A stretch of DNA of 64,000 nt from Microtetraspora malaysiensis (GCF_001528665.1 NZ_BBYJ01000011.1:186001-250000), one strand, 5' to 3'. Counted from the first letter of the stretch, positions 52,701 to 60,182 are shown. Translations and numbers: made by a program. The notes: a model not told the origin generated them from the letters alone.

Positions 52701-53437
52701 GGCACGTCGGTCTGGTCGCCGAACACCTGCGGCGAGGCCACCGGCAGGTCCGCGTACCAGTCGTAGAACGACAGCATCGCGCCGCCGATGAGCGAGATGA
52801 AGCGGGATCCGGCCGCGTAGGAGGCCATGGAGAAGGCCGGGATCGGGGTGAACCCGGCGATCCGGTCGGGGCCGTGGGTCGCGATGGTGTGGACGTGCGC
52901 GGCGGCGATCATCTCCGTGGCCTCGTCCCAGCCGATCCGGATCAGGCCGCCGCGGCCCCGCACCGACTGGTACCGGCGCCGCCGCTCGGGGTCGGAGACG
53001 ACCTCCGCCCACGCCGCGACCGGGTCACCCAGCCGGGCGCGCGCCTCCCGGTACAGCTCGACCAGCGCGCCCCGGGCGTACGGGAAGCGGACCCGGGTCG
53101 GCGAGTAGGTGTACCAGGAGAAGGCGGCGCCCCGGGGACACCCTCGCGGCTCGTACTCGGGACGGTCCGGGCCCACGCTGGGGTAGTCCGTCTGCTGCGT
53201 CTCCCACGTGATGATCCCGTCCTTGACGAAGACCTTCCAGGAGCAGGAGCCCGTGCAGTTCACCCCGTGTGTGGAGCGGACGACCTTGTCATGGCTCCAC
53301 CGGTCGCGGTAGAAGGCGTCGCCCTGGCGCTTGCCCACCTGGTGGAGGCTGCGCAGGTCGGGGGAGACGGTCCCGGGGTGGAGGTAGCGGCCGAGCCGTA
53401 CGAGGGCGTCGCTCACCGGCCCGTCGATCCCCGCCAT
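49784..53437 (-). CDS. narG: Respiratory nitrate reductase alpha subunit (molybdopterin)
   Basis: A 1217-residue catalytic subunit reducing nitrate to nitrite with a bis-MGD cofactor. THGVNCTGSCSWKVFVKDGI supplies the His and first Cys ligands of the FS0 [4Fe-4S] cluster, completed by the Cys in EPRGCPRGAAFSW. SFYDWYADLPVASPQVFGDQ and MLWGSNVPVTRTPDAH surround the Mo site; HSDTIYRAFLAMLTLTGCQG and NGGGWAHYVGQEK follow. No twin-Arg signal is evident, as in cytoplasm-facing NarG. First gene of the operon, divergent from the nitronate monooxygenase. Confidence 0.96.
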   Translation of the reverse strand: MAGIDGPVSDALVRLGRYLHPGTVSPDLRSLHQVGKRQGDAFYRDRWSHDKVVRSTHGVNCTGSCSWKVFVKDGIITWETQQTDYPSVGPDRPEYEPRGCPRGAAFSWYTYSPTRVRFPYARGALVELYREARARLGDPVAAWAEVVSDPERRRRYQSVRGRGGLIRIGWDEATEMIAAAHVHTIATHGPDRIAGFTPIPAFSMASYAAGSRFISLIGGAMLSFYDWYADLPVASPQVFGDQTDVPESADWWDAAYLMLWGSNVPVTRTPDAHYMAEARYRGQKVVVLSPDYSDAAKFADEWLAPTPGTDGALAMAMGHVILTEFFVRRPTPYFTAYVKRFTDLPFLVRLRERDGIHIPDKFLTAADLGEQGEEAAFKTVLLDERTGEPVVPGGSLGFRYSADGEGRWNLDLGDVDPALTLSGGSAAEVALPRFDRPDGAVLRRGVPARRVGGHLVTTVFDLLLAQYGVARPGLPGRWPSGYDDTAEPYTPAWQEAITSVPAEKAARIAREFAANAEESHGRSMIIMGAGTNHWFHSDTIYRAFLAMLTLTGCQGVNGGGWAHYVGQEKTRPLTGWTQLAHGLDWSRPPRQMIGTAYWYLHTDQWRYDTYSADVLASPLGDGAFTGRATADLVAQSARLGWMPSYPTFDRNPLDLADEAEAAGQDAEPYVVEQIRAGRLGFACEDPDAPRNWPRVLTVWRANLLGSSAKGDEYFLKHLLGTGSSVRAREAAPERRPRGVVWRDEAPCGKLDLLVSLDFRMTSTTLFSDIVLPAATWYEKYDLSSTDMHPFVHAFTPAIDPPWQARTDVAAFHAIAETFSTLAAPRLGVRRDIVAAPLTHDTPDELATPHGRVRDWRETGEPPVPGRTFPTIVTVERDYGAVADKLAALGPLLDRHGAATKGVTFDVRDEVAWLLAQNGAARGGAAAGRPSLATDSHLCEAILALSGATNGRLAAQGFATLARRTGTDLSGLGAEHRRITFADTQDRPAQVIASPEWSGIEGDGRRYAPFTINVERRKPWHTLTGRQHFLLDHDWIQEAGEALPIYRPPLNMTAMFGEPRVGDGEDGGITVRYLTPHSKWSIHSEYQDNLLMLTLSRGGPTIWMSPQDAARTGVADNDWVEAVNRNGVVVARAVVSHRMPEGTVYMHHVQERVVDVPKSETTGKRGGIHNSLTRLLVKPTHLIGGYAQLSFAFNYLGPTGSQRDEVTVIRRRSQKVEY

Positions 53438-53455
53438 GGCTCCACTCCCCGTTCC

Positions 53456-53574
53456 CTTTGGTCACATCAGGGATGCTCCGTCACGGAGAGTGATAAACCG
53501 TACGGATTGGAGTGACGGTGCGGTACTGATGTGACGGCGGGCCCGGTCTCTCGGGACTTTGGTCACTACAGGGA
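53456..53574. promoter_or_regulatory. Divergent narG / nitronate monooxygenase control region with nested repeats
   Basis: CTTTGGTCACATCAGGGA (53456-53473) and CTTTGGTCACTACAGGGA (53557-53574) are direct repeats differing at two positions. GTCACATCAG (53461-53470) and CTGATGTGAC (53526-53535) form a perfect inverted repeat. CCGTCAC (53478-53484) and GTGACGG (53512-53518) form another with exactly the same centre (53498). CCGTACGG lies close to the centre. The symmetry suggests one regulator binding both promoters; I cannot assign it to FNR/Crp, GlnR or NarL. Confidence 0.6.
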
Positions 53575-53666
53575 GATCGCCGGGTGGCGGTTGACTCGTC
53601 CCGCATCCATTGACGTGTCCGGGCCGCGCACGGGTCCGGCGCGCCGCCGAGCAGGAGGTTCTCCCC

Positions 53667-55148
53667 TTGACCATCGCCGAGCGGCCGGTTCACGGCCCGG
53701 TCCCGTCCGCGTCGGCCGTGTCCGAGGGTGGGCTGCCCGCGCTCATCCAGGGAGGCATGGGAGTAGGCGTGTCCGGGTGGCGGCTGGCGCGGGCCGTCGC
53801 CCGGACCGGTCAGCTCGGCGTGGTGTCCGGGGTGGCGCTCGACGTCACGCTGGCCCGGCGGCTCCAGGACGGCGACCCGGGAGGGCATCTGCGCGCGGCG
53901 CTGGCCGCGTTCCCCGTTCCCGCGCTCAGCGAGCGGATCCTGGCCAGGTACTACGTGCGCGGCGGGATCGGGCCCGGCGCGCCGTACCGGCCGGTGCCCC
54001 GGCTCGGCCTGCGCCCGAACCGGGCGCGCGACGAGCTGGCCGTGGTGGCCAACTTCGCCGAGGTGTACCTGGCCCGGCAGGGCGGCGGCCTGATCGGGAT
54101 CAACTATCTGGAGAAGATCCAGATGGCGACGCCCGCGGCGGCGTACGGGGCGATGCTCGCGGGCGTCGACTACGTGCTGATGGGGGCGGGCATCCCGTCG
54201 CAGATCCCGCGGCTGCTCGACCGGCTCGCCGCGCACCTGCCGGCCGAGGTCTCGGTCACGGTGGCGGGAGCCGAGTCGGGGGAGCGGCACGCGGTCGGCG
54301 TCGACCCGGTCGCGCTGCTCGGGCGGGCGCCGGAGCCGCTGAAGCGGCCGCGGCTGCTGGCGATCGTGTCCTCCGACGTGCTCGCCGGCTATCTCGCGCG
54401 TACGCCGGAGACCCGGCCGGACGGGTTCGTGGTGGAGACGCCGGTGGCGGGCGGGCACAGCGCGCCGCCGCGCGGGCGGATGCGGCTGGACGAGAGCGAG
54501 CAGCCGGTGTACGGCCCGCGCGACGAGGTGAACCTGGGAAAGGTGGCCGCGCTGGGCCTGCCGTTCTGGCTGGCCGGTGGGTACGCGAGCCGGGACGGGC
54601 TGGTGCGGGCGCGGGCCGCGGGCGCGGCGGGCGTCCAGGTGGGGACGGCGTTCGCGCTGTGCCGCGAGTCGGGGCTGGACGACAAGGAGCGGCGGCGGCT
54701 GCTGGAGCGGGCCCGGGCGGGCGGGCTGCGGGTGCGCAACGACCCGCGTGCCTCGCCGGCCGGGTTCCCGTTCAAGGTGGCCGGGCTGGAGGAGACCGTG
54801 GCCGAGCCGGAGGTCTACGAGCGGCGGCCCCGGCTGTGCGACCTCGGCCACCTGCGCACTCCGTACGTGCGGCCCGAGGGCGGGGTGGGCTTCCGCTGCC
54901 CGGCCGAGCCGGTGGACGCCTACCTGCGTAAGGGAGGGCAGCCGGAGGAGACGGACGGGCGGCGGTGCGTGTGCAACGGCCTGGTCGCCGCCATCGGCCT
55001 CGGGCAGCACCGGCCGGACGGCTACGCGGAGCCGGCCCTGCTCACGCTCGGCCAGGATCTGGACTTCCTCGGCGACCTGCCCGAAGGGTACGGAGCGGCC
55101 GACGTGGTCGCCCACCTGCTCGGTGACGCGTGGGAGGGGCGGCCCTAG
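53667..55148 (+). CDS. Nitronate monooxygenase/2-nitropropane dioxygenase-family flavoprotein
   Basis: About 493 residues, an FMN TIM-barrel. ALIQGGMGVGVSGWRLARAV is the N-terminal FMN-binding motif, and GFVVETPVAGGHSAPPRG carries the catalytic-His region. LPFWLAGGYASRDGLVRARA and AAGVQVGTAFALCRES bind phosphate. A C-terminal extension (about 390-493) has a Cys set (LCDLGHL, FRCPAEP, RRCVCNGLVAAIG), unusual for classic NMOs. The start is TTG with AGGAGG 8 nt upstream. Divergent from narG and sharing its control region, it may handle nitro compounds or reactive nitrogen made during nitrate respiration. Confidence 0.82.
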   Translation: MTIAERPVHGPVPSASAVSEGGLPALIQGGMGVGVSGWRLARAVARTGQLGVVSGVALDVTLARRLQDGDPGGHLRAALAAFPVPALSERILARYYVRGGIGPGAPYRPVPRLGLRPNRARDELAVVANFAEVYLARQGGGLIGINYLEKIQMATPAAAYGAMLAGVDYVLMGAGIPSQIPRLLDRLAAHLPAEVSVTVAGAESGERHAVGVDPVALLGRAPEPLKRPRLLAIVSSDVLAGYLARTPETRPDGFVVETPVAGGHSAPPRGRMRLDESEQPVYGPRDEVNLGKVAALGLPFWLAGGYASRDGLVRARAAGAAGVQVGTAFALCRESGLDDKERRRLLERARAGGLRVRNDPRASPAGFPFKVAGLEETVAEPEVYERRPRLCDLGHLRTPYVRPEGGVGFRCPAEPVDAYLRKGGQPEETDGRRCVCNGLVAAIGLGQHRPDGYAEPALLTLGQDLDFLGDLPEGYGAADVVAHLLGDAWEGRP

Positions 55149-55217
55149 GGGATCGCCCCCGCACGTACCGTCGGGGGCGTGCGGGGGCGAGGCCGGGGAC
55201 CTGCGGCGGGGAGGCGG

Positions 55218-55634
55218 TCAGGCGATCCAGGGCGGCACGATCCGCTCGGCGTCCTTGGGGGCGATGTCGCACGCGTCGGCGGCCGTGACGCCGCCGGGGT
55301 TGTAGGCGCGACTTCCCGCCGGCGCGGTGACGATGGCGGCGAAGCCGTCGGAGGTGTCGGCGAAGATCTGCCGGGCCACGTCGGCGGGCAGCACGATCGT
55401 GTCGCCCGAGGCGGCGGTCGTCTTCTCGCCGCCAAGGTCGACCGTGCAGCCGCCGGACAGCAGGGTCCAGATCTGCTCGGTGTCGAACACGTGCAGGGGG
55501 CCGACGGAGCCGGCCGGCATGTCCACGCGCCACATGGCCTGGCCTGCGCCGCCCTGGGAGGGCGAGGCGAGCGTGGTCATGACGCCGTTGGGCGTGCTGG
55601 TCCTGCGAGCTTCATCGGCACGGATGACGGGCAT
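55218..55634 (-). CDS. Cupin-domain protein
   Basis: A 138-residue single-domain cupin. VDMPAGSVGPLHVFDTEQIW with LLSGGCTVDLGGEKTTAASG, DTIVLPADV makes the beta-barrel. The first cupin motif has only one His (PLHVFDTEQ), so metal binding is uncertain. AGGAGA precedes the ATG by 8 nt. Divergent from a MarR gene with tandem palindromic sites between, so it is likely the target of that regulator. Confidence 0.85.
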   Translation of the reverse strand: MPVIRADEARRTSTPNGVMTTLASPSQGGAGQAMWRVDMPAGSVGPLHVFDTEQIWTLLSGGCTVDLGGEKTTAASGDTIVLPADVARQIFADTSDGFAAIVTAPAGSRAYNPGGVTAADACDIAPKDAERIVPPWIA

Positions 55635-55652
55635 GGCAGGTATCTCCTAAGA

Positions 55653-55692
55653 TAGGCAACTACGTTGTCTAAATAGTGAACCTGGTTGTCTA
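55653..55692. promoter_or_regulatory. Two tandem 19-bp dyads, MarR operator region
   Basis: Site 1, TAGGCAACTACGTTGTCTA (55653-55671), pairs 7 of 8 arm bases. Site 2, TAGTGAACCTGGTTGTCTA (55674-55692), pairs 6 of 8. Centres are 21 bp apart (two helical turns) and both share GTTGTCTA. Site 2 ends 2 nt before the marR GTG, and site 1 starts 18 nt before the cupin ATG. Cooperative binding by two MarR dimers would shut both genes. Confidence 0.7.
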
Positions 55693-55694
55693 TC

Positions 55695-56159
55695 GTGTCA
55701 AACGACCCTCCCGGCTTCGAGCTGCCGCTGCGGCTCTTCCTGGGCTTTCGCACTCTCATCGACGCGCTGCACGCCGAGCTCGCCCGGCAGGGGCATCCCG
55801 ACGTACGGCCGATGCACGGATTCGTCATGCAGGCGATCGGCGTGGACGGCACCACCGCCGTCGAGCTCGGCCGCACCCTCGGAGTCTCCAAGCAGGCCGC
55901 CGGCAAGACCGTCGAGACGCTGGAGCGCCTCGGCTACGTCGAGCGCGCCCGCGACCCGCGCGACACGCGGCGCAAGATCGTACGGCTGACGCCGCGCGGC
56001 CTGGACGCCCTGGCGAGGTCGGCGCGGATCTTCGACGAGCTGCGGGCGGGCTGGGCCGCGACGCTGGGGGAGGACCGGCTGCGCGCCCTGGAGGCCGACC
56101 TGCGGCGGGTCACGCCGCACGACGCCTTCCGTCTCGACATCCCCGGCTGGTTCGGCTGA
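55695..56159 (+). CDS. MarR-family transcriptional regulator
   Basis: A 154-residue MarR protein. FELPLRLFLGFRTLIDALHA starts helix 1; HTH segment TTAVELGRTLGVSKQAAGKT, VETLERLGYVERARDPRDTR is the recognition helix and wing. GTG chosen; a TTG 9 nt upstream lies within the operator. No ribosome binding site is seen, so the message is probably leaderless. Pairs with the divergent cupin gene. Confidence 0.88.
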   Translation: MSNDPPGFELPLRLFLGFRTLIDALHAELARQGHPDVRPMHGFVMQAIGVDGTTAVELGRTLGVSKQAAGKTVETLERLGYVERARDPRDTRRKIVRLTPRGLDALARSARIFDELRAGWAATLGEDRLRALEADLRRVTPHDAFRLDIPGWFG

Positions 56160-56160
56160 C

Positions 56161-56182
56161 CTCCCCCGCCCGGGCGGGGGAG
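56161..56182. terminator. Perfect GC-rich hairpin after marR
   Basis: CTCCCCCGC and GCGGGGGAG pair perfectly around CCGG immediately after the marR stop. No U-tract. It separates marR from the downstream tetR operon. Confidence 0.7.
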
Positions 56183-56197
56183 GGGGGCAAGGATTCG

Positions 56198-56212
56198 GAT
56201 GATAGTGTCATC
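56198..56212. promoter_or_regulatory. Dyad GATGA-N5-TCATC upstream of tetR
   Basis: GATGATAGTGTCATC has perfect 5-bp arms and overlaps the likely promoter of the tetR-led operon, 24 nt before its first ATG. Autoregulation by the encoded TetR is plausible. Confidence 0.5.
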
Positions 56213-56235
56213 TGGATTATGAGGACATTTCGATC

Positions 56236-57405
56236 ATGGTGGACGAGGGGGCGGCGATGGCGCGGCTGACGCGGGCCCAGCAGCAGGAGCGCACGCGGTC
56301 GGCGGTGCTGGCGGCGGCGCGGGAGGAGTTCGTCCAACGCGGCTACACCCCGGCCAAGGTCGACCGGATCGCCGAGCGGGCCGAGCTGACCCGGGGCGCG
56401 GTGTACTCGAACTTCCCGAGCAAACGCGCGCTCTACCTGGCGGTGCTCGTCGCGATGGTCGAGGAGACGGCCACGGTGGAGCCCGCGCGGCCGCCGGTGT
56501 CCCTGGAGGACGCGCTGGGCGAGTTCGCCCGGACGTGGCTGGACCGGCTGCCCTTGGCCGACGAGGACGCGCCCGGCGGCCGGTTGCGGCTGCGCTCGCT
56601 CGCCGGGGTCGTGGACGACGATCGAGGCCGGGCCGTGCTCGCCCAGCTCGCCCGCCTGGAGGCGCTGCTGCTGGCCGTCGGGTTGGAGTCCCATGACCCG
56701 GTGCCCGGGCGGCGGGTCCGCCTGGCCGAACTGGTGCTGACCCTGCTCGGCGGGGCGGGCGCCCTGGCCGAGACGGCGCCCGGCTTCGGCGATCCCTTCG
56801 ACCGGGTGCGCGCCTGCCGGCATCTGGCCGGGCTCGACCTCGCCGACACGTGGGCACCGGCGCACGCGCCCTATGTCGAACCCACGGAACCGCGCCACGA
56901 GTCCTGGACCCCGCCCGCCGGTCTGCCCGACCAGATCACCGGCGACCCGGTCGACCTCGCCGCCGACGGCCTGGTGACCGTGCTCGGCGCACGCCGCCTC
57001 GGCGCCGCGGAGGAAACCGTCCGCTCCGCCCGCCCCGGTGAGCGGGTCACGGTCGTCGCCGTCACGGACGACCCCGCCGAGACCGGCCGGCTCGTCCGGC
57101 TGCGCGTCCGTGACCTGCTCACCTGCCTGCGCGGCGTGTTCCCCGCCGACGCCTGGTCGTCCCTGCGGCTGGTCGTCGACGACGGCGGGCTCGTGGCGTC
57201 GGCCCTCGGCCTGACCGGCGTCGACGACGAGACCGAGACGGCGGTGCGCGTCCAGGGCGGCGCGATCGTCGTACGGGCCGCCGGACGGGGCGCCGCCGTC
57301 TCAGTGGCTGCCGTCTCGGCGGCCGGTGCCGCACCGGCCGACTCACCGGCCGACTCACCGGCCGACTCACTGGCCGACTCCCGGAAGGGGAGGGCCGACG
57401 CATGA
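56236..57405 (+). CDS. TetR-family regulator with long C-terminal extension
   Basis: A 389-residue protein, about twice the usual TetR length. The HTH (about residues 18-65) has RSAVLAAAREEFVQRGYTPA, KVDRIAERAELTRGAVYSNF, PSKRALYLAV. A TetR ligand-like domain runs to about 200. The remaining 180 residues (GLPDQITGDPVDLAADGLVT, VTVVAVTDDPAETGRLVRLR, SLRLVVDDGGLVASALGLTG) are mixed alpha/beta and not a known TetR domain. A tandem repeat ADSP-ADSP-ADSL ends the protein. A second ATG 21 nt downstream has a better ribosome binding site. Its stop overlaps the next gene (ATGA). Confidence 0.82.
   Translation: MVDEGAAMARLTRAQQQERTRSAVLAAAREEFVQRGYTPAKVDRIAERAELTRGAVYSNFPSKRALYLAVLVAMVEETATVEPARPPVSLEDALGEFARTWLDRLPLADEDAPGGRLRLRSLAGVVDDDRGRAVLAQLARLEALLLAVGLESHDPVPGRRVRLAELVLTLLGGAGALAETAPGFGDPFDRVRACRHLAGLDLADTWAPAHAPYVEPTEPRHESWTPPAGLPDQITGDPVDLAADGLVTVLGARRLGAAEETVRSARPGERVTVVAVTDDPAETGRLVRLRVRDLLTCLRGVFPADAWSSLRLVVDDGGLVASALGLTGVDDETETAVRVQGGAIVVRAAGRGAAVSVAAVSAAGAAPADSPADSPADSLADSRKGRADA
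57335..57382 (+). repeat. Four tandem 12-bp units inside the tetR 3' end
   Basis: A 12-nt unit CGGCCGACTCAC is repeated about four times, the last copies slightly degenerate. It encodes a P-A-D-S-type tetrapeptide repeat. In-frame unit length means copy number can change without frameshift, so strain variation is expected. Confidence 0.85.
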
Positions 57406-58013
57406 CTCGGCCGATCGAGACCGGGATCGACCTGCTGGTCCTCCACACCCTGCGCTGCTGCGGCTACTGCGGGGTGGCCCGCGTGGCGGCGGCCACGGCG
57501 CTGGACGAGCCCACGGTCGAGTCCGAACTGATCGACCTGGCGGTGGCCGGCCACGTCACCCGACTGTCCGGCGCGTGGGGCCTGACCGAGTCCGGCCGCG
57601 CCGAGGACGCCCGGCGGATCACCGATGAGCTGGAGACGGCCGGCGCCCGCCCCGCGGTGACCGCGGGGTACGAGCGCTTCCTCGAACTCAACCCGGAACT
57701 GCTCGACCTGTGCACGGCCTGGCAGTTGCGCACCGTCGACGGCGTCCCCACGGTCAACAAGCACGACGACCCGTCCTACGACGCACGCGTCCTGGACCTT
57801 TTCGCCGACCTGGACCGGCGCCTCGCCCCCGTCTGTGGCGAACTGTCCGCGGTCCTGCCGCGGTTCGCCCGCTACCCGGCCCGCCTCACCGAGGCCCTCG
57901 GCCGCGCCACCGCAGGTGAACTGGGACGGGTGACCGACGACACCGCGTCGTACCACACGGTGTGGGCCGAGCTGCACGAGGACCTGCTCGCCACCCTGGG
58001 AATCCCCCGATGA
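57402..58013 (+). CDS. Winged-helix-like hypothetical protein coupled to the PPDK-like gene
   Basis: A 203-residue soluble protein. The N-terminal 75 residues look like a winged helix: LLVLHTLRCCGYCGVARVAA, ATALDEPTVESELIDLAVAG, HVTRLSGAWGLTESG. A CC-GYC cysteine cluster lies within helix 1. The rest (FLELNPELLDLCTAWQLRTV, NKHDDPSYDARVLDLFADLD) is helical and unassigned. It overlaps TetR before it and the PPDK-like gene after it by 4 nt each. I do not know a function; an accessory or regulatory partner of the PPDK-like enzyme is likely. Confidence 0.75.
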   Translation: MTRPIETGIDLLVLHTLRCCGYCGVARVAAATALDEPTVESELIDLAVAGHVTRLSGAWGLTESGRAEDARRITDELETAGARPAVTAGYERFLELNPELLDLCTAWQLRTVDGVPTVNKHDDPSYDARVLDLFADLDRRLAPVCGELSAVLPRFARYPARLTEALGRATAGELGRVTDDTASYHTVWAELHEDLLATLGIPR

Positions 58014-59560
58014 GATGGGTGCGCCCGGTCTCCGCACGGGTCGCGGAGACCCCCGATGTCCTCGGCTCCAAGGCGCACGGCCTCGTGCTGCTCCACCGGC
58101 TCGGACTGCCGGTGCCCGCCGGGTTCGTCGTCACGACGCCGGCCTGCCGCGAGTTCCTGCGTACCGGGAGCTTCCCGACCGGGCTCGCCGAGGAACTGCG
58201 GGCCGCCACGGCCGACCTGGAGACCCGGACCGGCCGCCGGTTCGGGGGAGGCGACAGGCCCCTGGCGGTGTCGGTCCGCTCCGGGGCCGGCGTGTCGATG
58301 CCGGGCATGATGAGCACCGTCCTCAACCTGGGCCTGACGACCGAGGCGACCGCCGCGCTGGCGGCCGAGACCGGCGACCCCCGGTTCGCGACGGCCTCCC
58401 GGCGCCGGCTCCTGTCCAGCTTCGCCTCCGCGCTGACCGGAACCGACGTCGATATCCCGCCCGCGGACACGCCGCCCGCAAACACCGGCGCGGCCATCCC
58501 CGACGCCGCCGCCGACCAGTTGACGCTGGCGGTGCGGACCGTCTTCTCCTCGTGGAACACGCCGCGCGCGCGGACCTACCGCCGACTCCACGGCATCGCG
58601 GACGACCTCGGCACGGCCGCGATCGTGCAGACGATGGTGTTCGGCAACCGCGACGGGCGCAGCGGCACCGGTGTCGCGTTCAGCCGCGACCCCAACACCG
58701 GCGAGAACGTCCCGTTCGGCGACGTTCTGTTCGAACGCCAGGGGGAGGACGTCGTCTCGGGCCGCGCCCCCACCCTGCCCCTGCGTGCGCTCGCCGACCG
58801 CGAACCCGCCGTGTGGGCCGGCCTGCTCGACGCCCTGCGCCGGATCGAGGACCACTACCGCGACGCGTGCTACGTCGAGTTCACCTTCCAGGCCGGCGAG
58901 CTGTGGTTCCTCCAGGTCCGCCCCGGCCGGTTCACCGGCGCGGCGACCGTGCGCGTGGCCACCGACCTCGCCGACGAGGGCGTGCTCACCCGCGGCGAGG
59001 CGCTGCTGCGGGTCTCGCCGCATCACCTGGAGCACGCGCGCACGCTCCGCATCGTGGCGGCGCCGGACGTCGACGTCCTCACCCGGGGCGTGGGCGCCTG
59101 CCCCGGCGTCGCGGCCGGCCGGATCGCGACCACGGCCGACGCCGCGGTGCGCATGGCCGCCGACGGCCCGGTCGTCCTGGTACGGCCGGAGACGTCCCCG
59201 CACGACATGCGCGGTCTGGCCGCCGCGACAGGCGTCCTGACCGCGCGCGGCGGGCCGGCCAGCCACGCCGCGGTCGTCGCCCGCACGATGGGCAAACCGG
59301 CGGTGGTCGGAGCCGTGGACCTCACCGTCGACGACACCTCGATCAGAGTGGGCGGGCGCACCCTCGGTGAGGGCACCACCATCACCATCGACGGGACCAG
59401 CGGCGAGGTGGCGCTCGGCCGCCCCCGCGCCGCCACAGGAGCGGCTGGCGCCCACCTGCACCGGTTGCTCGCCTGGGCGGACGACGCCTCGGGCGACCGG
59501 TCAGCGCGCGGGGAGGCCCAGCGGCTGCGCGACGCCCACGCCGCGCTCCGTCGCGACTGA
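58010..59560 (+). CDS. PPDK-like ATP-binding and phospho-His domains without PEP/pyruvate domain
   Basis: 516 residues. The first 350 match the ATP-grasp half of pyruvate phosphate dikinase: LGSKAHGLVLLHRLGLPVPA, GFVVTTPACREFL, AVSVRSGAGVSMPGMMSTVL, MVFGNRDGRSGTGVAFSRDP, ERQGEDVVSG, LWFLQVRPGRFTG. Residues about 360-480 are the swivelling phospho-His domain: LVRPETSPHDMRGLAAATGV, LTARGGPASHAAVVARTMGK, with the catalytic His in SHAA. The C-terminal PEP/pyruvate barrel (some 340 residues) is absent and not encoded nearby. It may phosphorylate another acceptor, as rifampin phosphotransferase does, or work with a partner. Confidence 0.88.
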   Translation: MRWVRPVSARVAETPDVLGSKAHGLVLLHRLGLPVPAGFVVTTPACREFLRTGSFPTGLAEELRAATADLETRTGRRFGGGDRPLAVSVRSGAGVSMPGMMSTVLNLGLTTEATAALAAETGDPRFATASRRRLLSSFASALTGTDVDIPPADTPPANTGAAIPDAAADQLTLAVRTVFSSWNTPRARTYRRLHGIADDLGTAAIVQTMVFGNRDGRSGTGVAFSRDPNTGENVPFGDVLFERQGEDVVSGRAPTLPLRALADREPAVWAGLLDALRRIEDHYRDACYVEFTFQAGELWFLQVRPGRFTGAATVRVATDLADEGVLTRGEALLRVSPHHLEHARTLRIVAAPDVDVLTRGVGACPGVAAGRIATTADAAVRMAADGPVVLVRPETSPHDMRGLAAATGVLTARGGPASHAAVVARTMGKPAVVGAVDLTVDDTSIRVGGRTLGEGTTITIDGTSGEVALGRPRAATGAAGAHLHRLLAWADDASGDRSARGEAQRLRDAHAALRRD

Positions 59561-59580
59561 CCGGCCGCGGATCACGTGCC

Positions 59581-60129
59581 TCAGGGCCGGACCCCGGGGC
59601 CGAACCCGGTCCAGCGCAGGTCCGGCGGCAGATGGCCCATGTCGTTGTACAGCAGCAGCGCCGGCGCCGCGCCGTCGTAGTACTCGATCGCCGTCATCGC
59701 CGCGTCCAGGGCGTGCCGCACCAGCCAGGCCACCTGGTAGGCGTGGGTGACCAGGACCTCGTGCGTCTCGCTCTCGGCGGGGCGCGCGAACCGGCCGGTC
59801 AGCGCGTCCGCGAGCCGCTCCCCCTCGGCCGCCTCGGCGGGGTCGTACCCGTCGAAGAACCCGGCCCACGCCGGCGGCGCCTGCGCCGGCACGTGCGGGA
59901 CGTGGTCGATCAACTCGGCCGCCTCCCGTACGGGCACGCCGCGCAGGTGCTCGCCGATGATCCGCGCCGACCGCACGGCCCGGGGCAGCGCCGAATGCCA
60001 CACGGCGTCGACCGGCAGGTGGGCCAGGCGCTCGGCGAGCAGCTCCGTCTGCCGCTGTCCGATGTCGGTCAGCTCTCCGAACGCGTCCGCCGCGCCGTGC
60101 CGGACCACGTACAGGTGCCGGGTCGCCAT
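59581..60129 (-). CDS. Histidine phosphatase (phosphoglycerate mutase-like) protein
   Basis: A 182-residue histidine-phosphatase. RHG motif in LYVVRHGAADAF (His about 11), second region WHSALPRAVRSARIIGEHL, catalytic second His in VLVTHAYQVAWLVRHAL. Small members act on phosphosugars, phosphoproteins or nucleotides; the substrate is unknown. ATG preceded by GGAGGG. Convergent with the PPDK-like gene. Confidence 0.88.
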   Translation of the reverse strand: MATRHLYVVRHGAADAFGELTDIGQRQTELLAERLAHLPVDAVWHSALPRAVRSARIIGEHLRGVPVREAAELIDHVPHVPAQAPPAWAGFFDGYDPAEAAEGERLADALTGRFARPAESETHEVLVTHAYQVAWLVRHALDAAMTAIEYYDGAAPALLLYNDMGHLPPDLRWTGFGPGVRP

Positions 60130-60150
60130 CAGATTCCCTCCACGACTCAA

Positions 60151-60182
60151 GATGTTCGAAGAATTCGGATGTTATCAACATC
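60151..60182. promoter_or_regulatory. GATGTT repeats and palindrome upstream of the histidine phosphatase
   Basis: GATGTT-ATC-AACATC (60168-60182) is a perfect 6-bp-arm palindrome, and another GATGTT lies at 60151-60156, 17 nt away. The A/T-rich stretch is 22-53 nt before the phosphatase start. Which regulator binds is unknown; the ArsR-like gene divergent to the right is a candidate. Confidence 0.45.

Noticed and set aside
57335-57382. Possible CRISPR-like array
   Set aside because: Contiguous 12-bp units without spacers, in frame within a gene; a simple tandem repeat.
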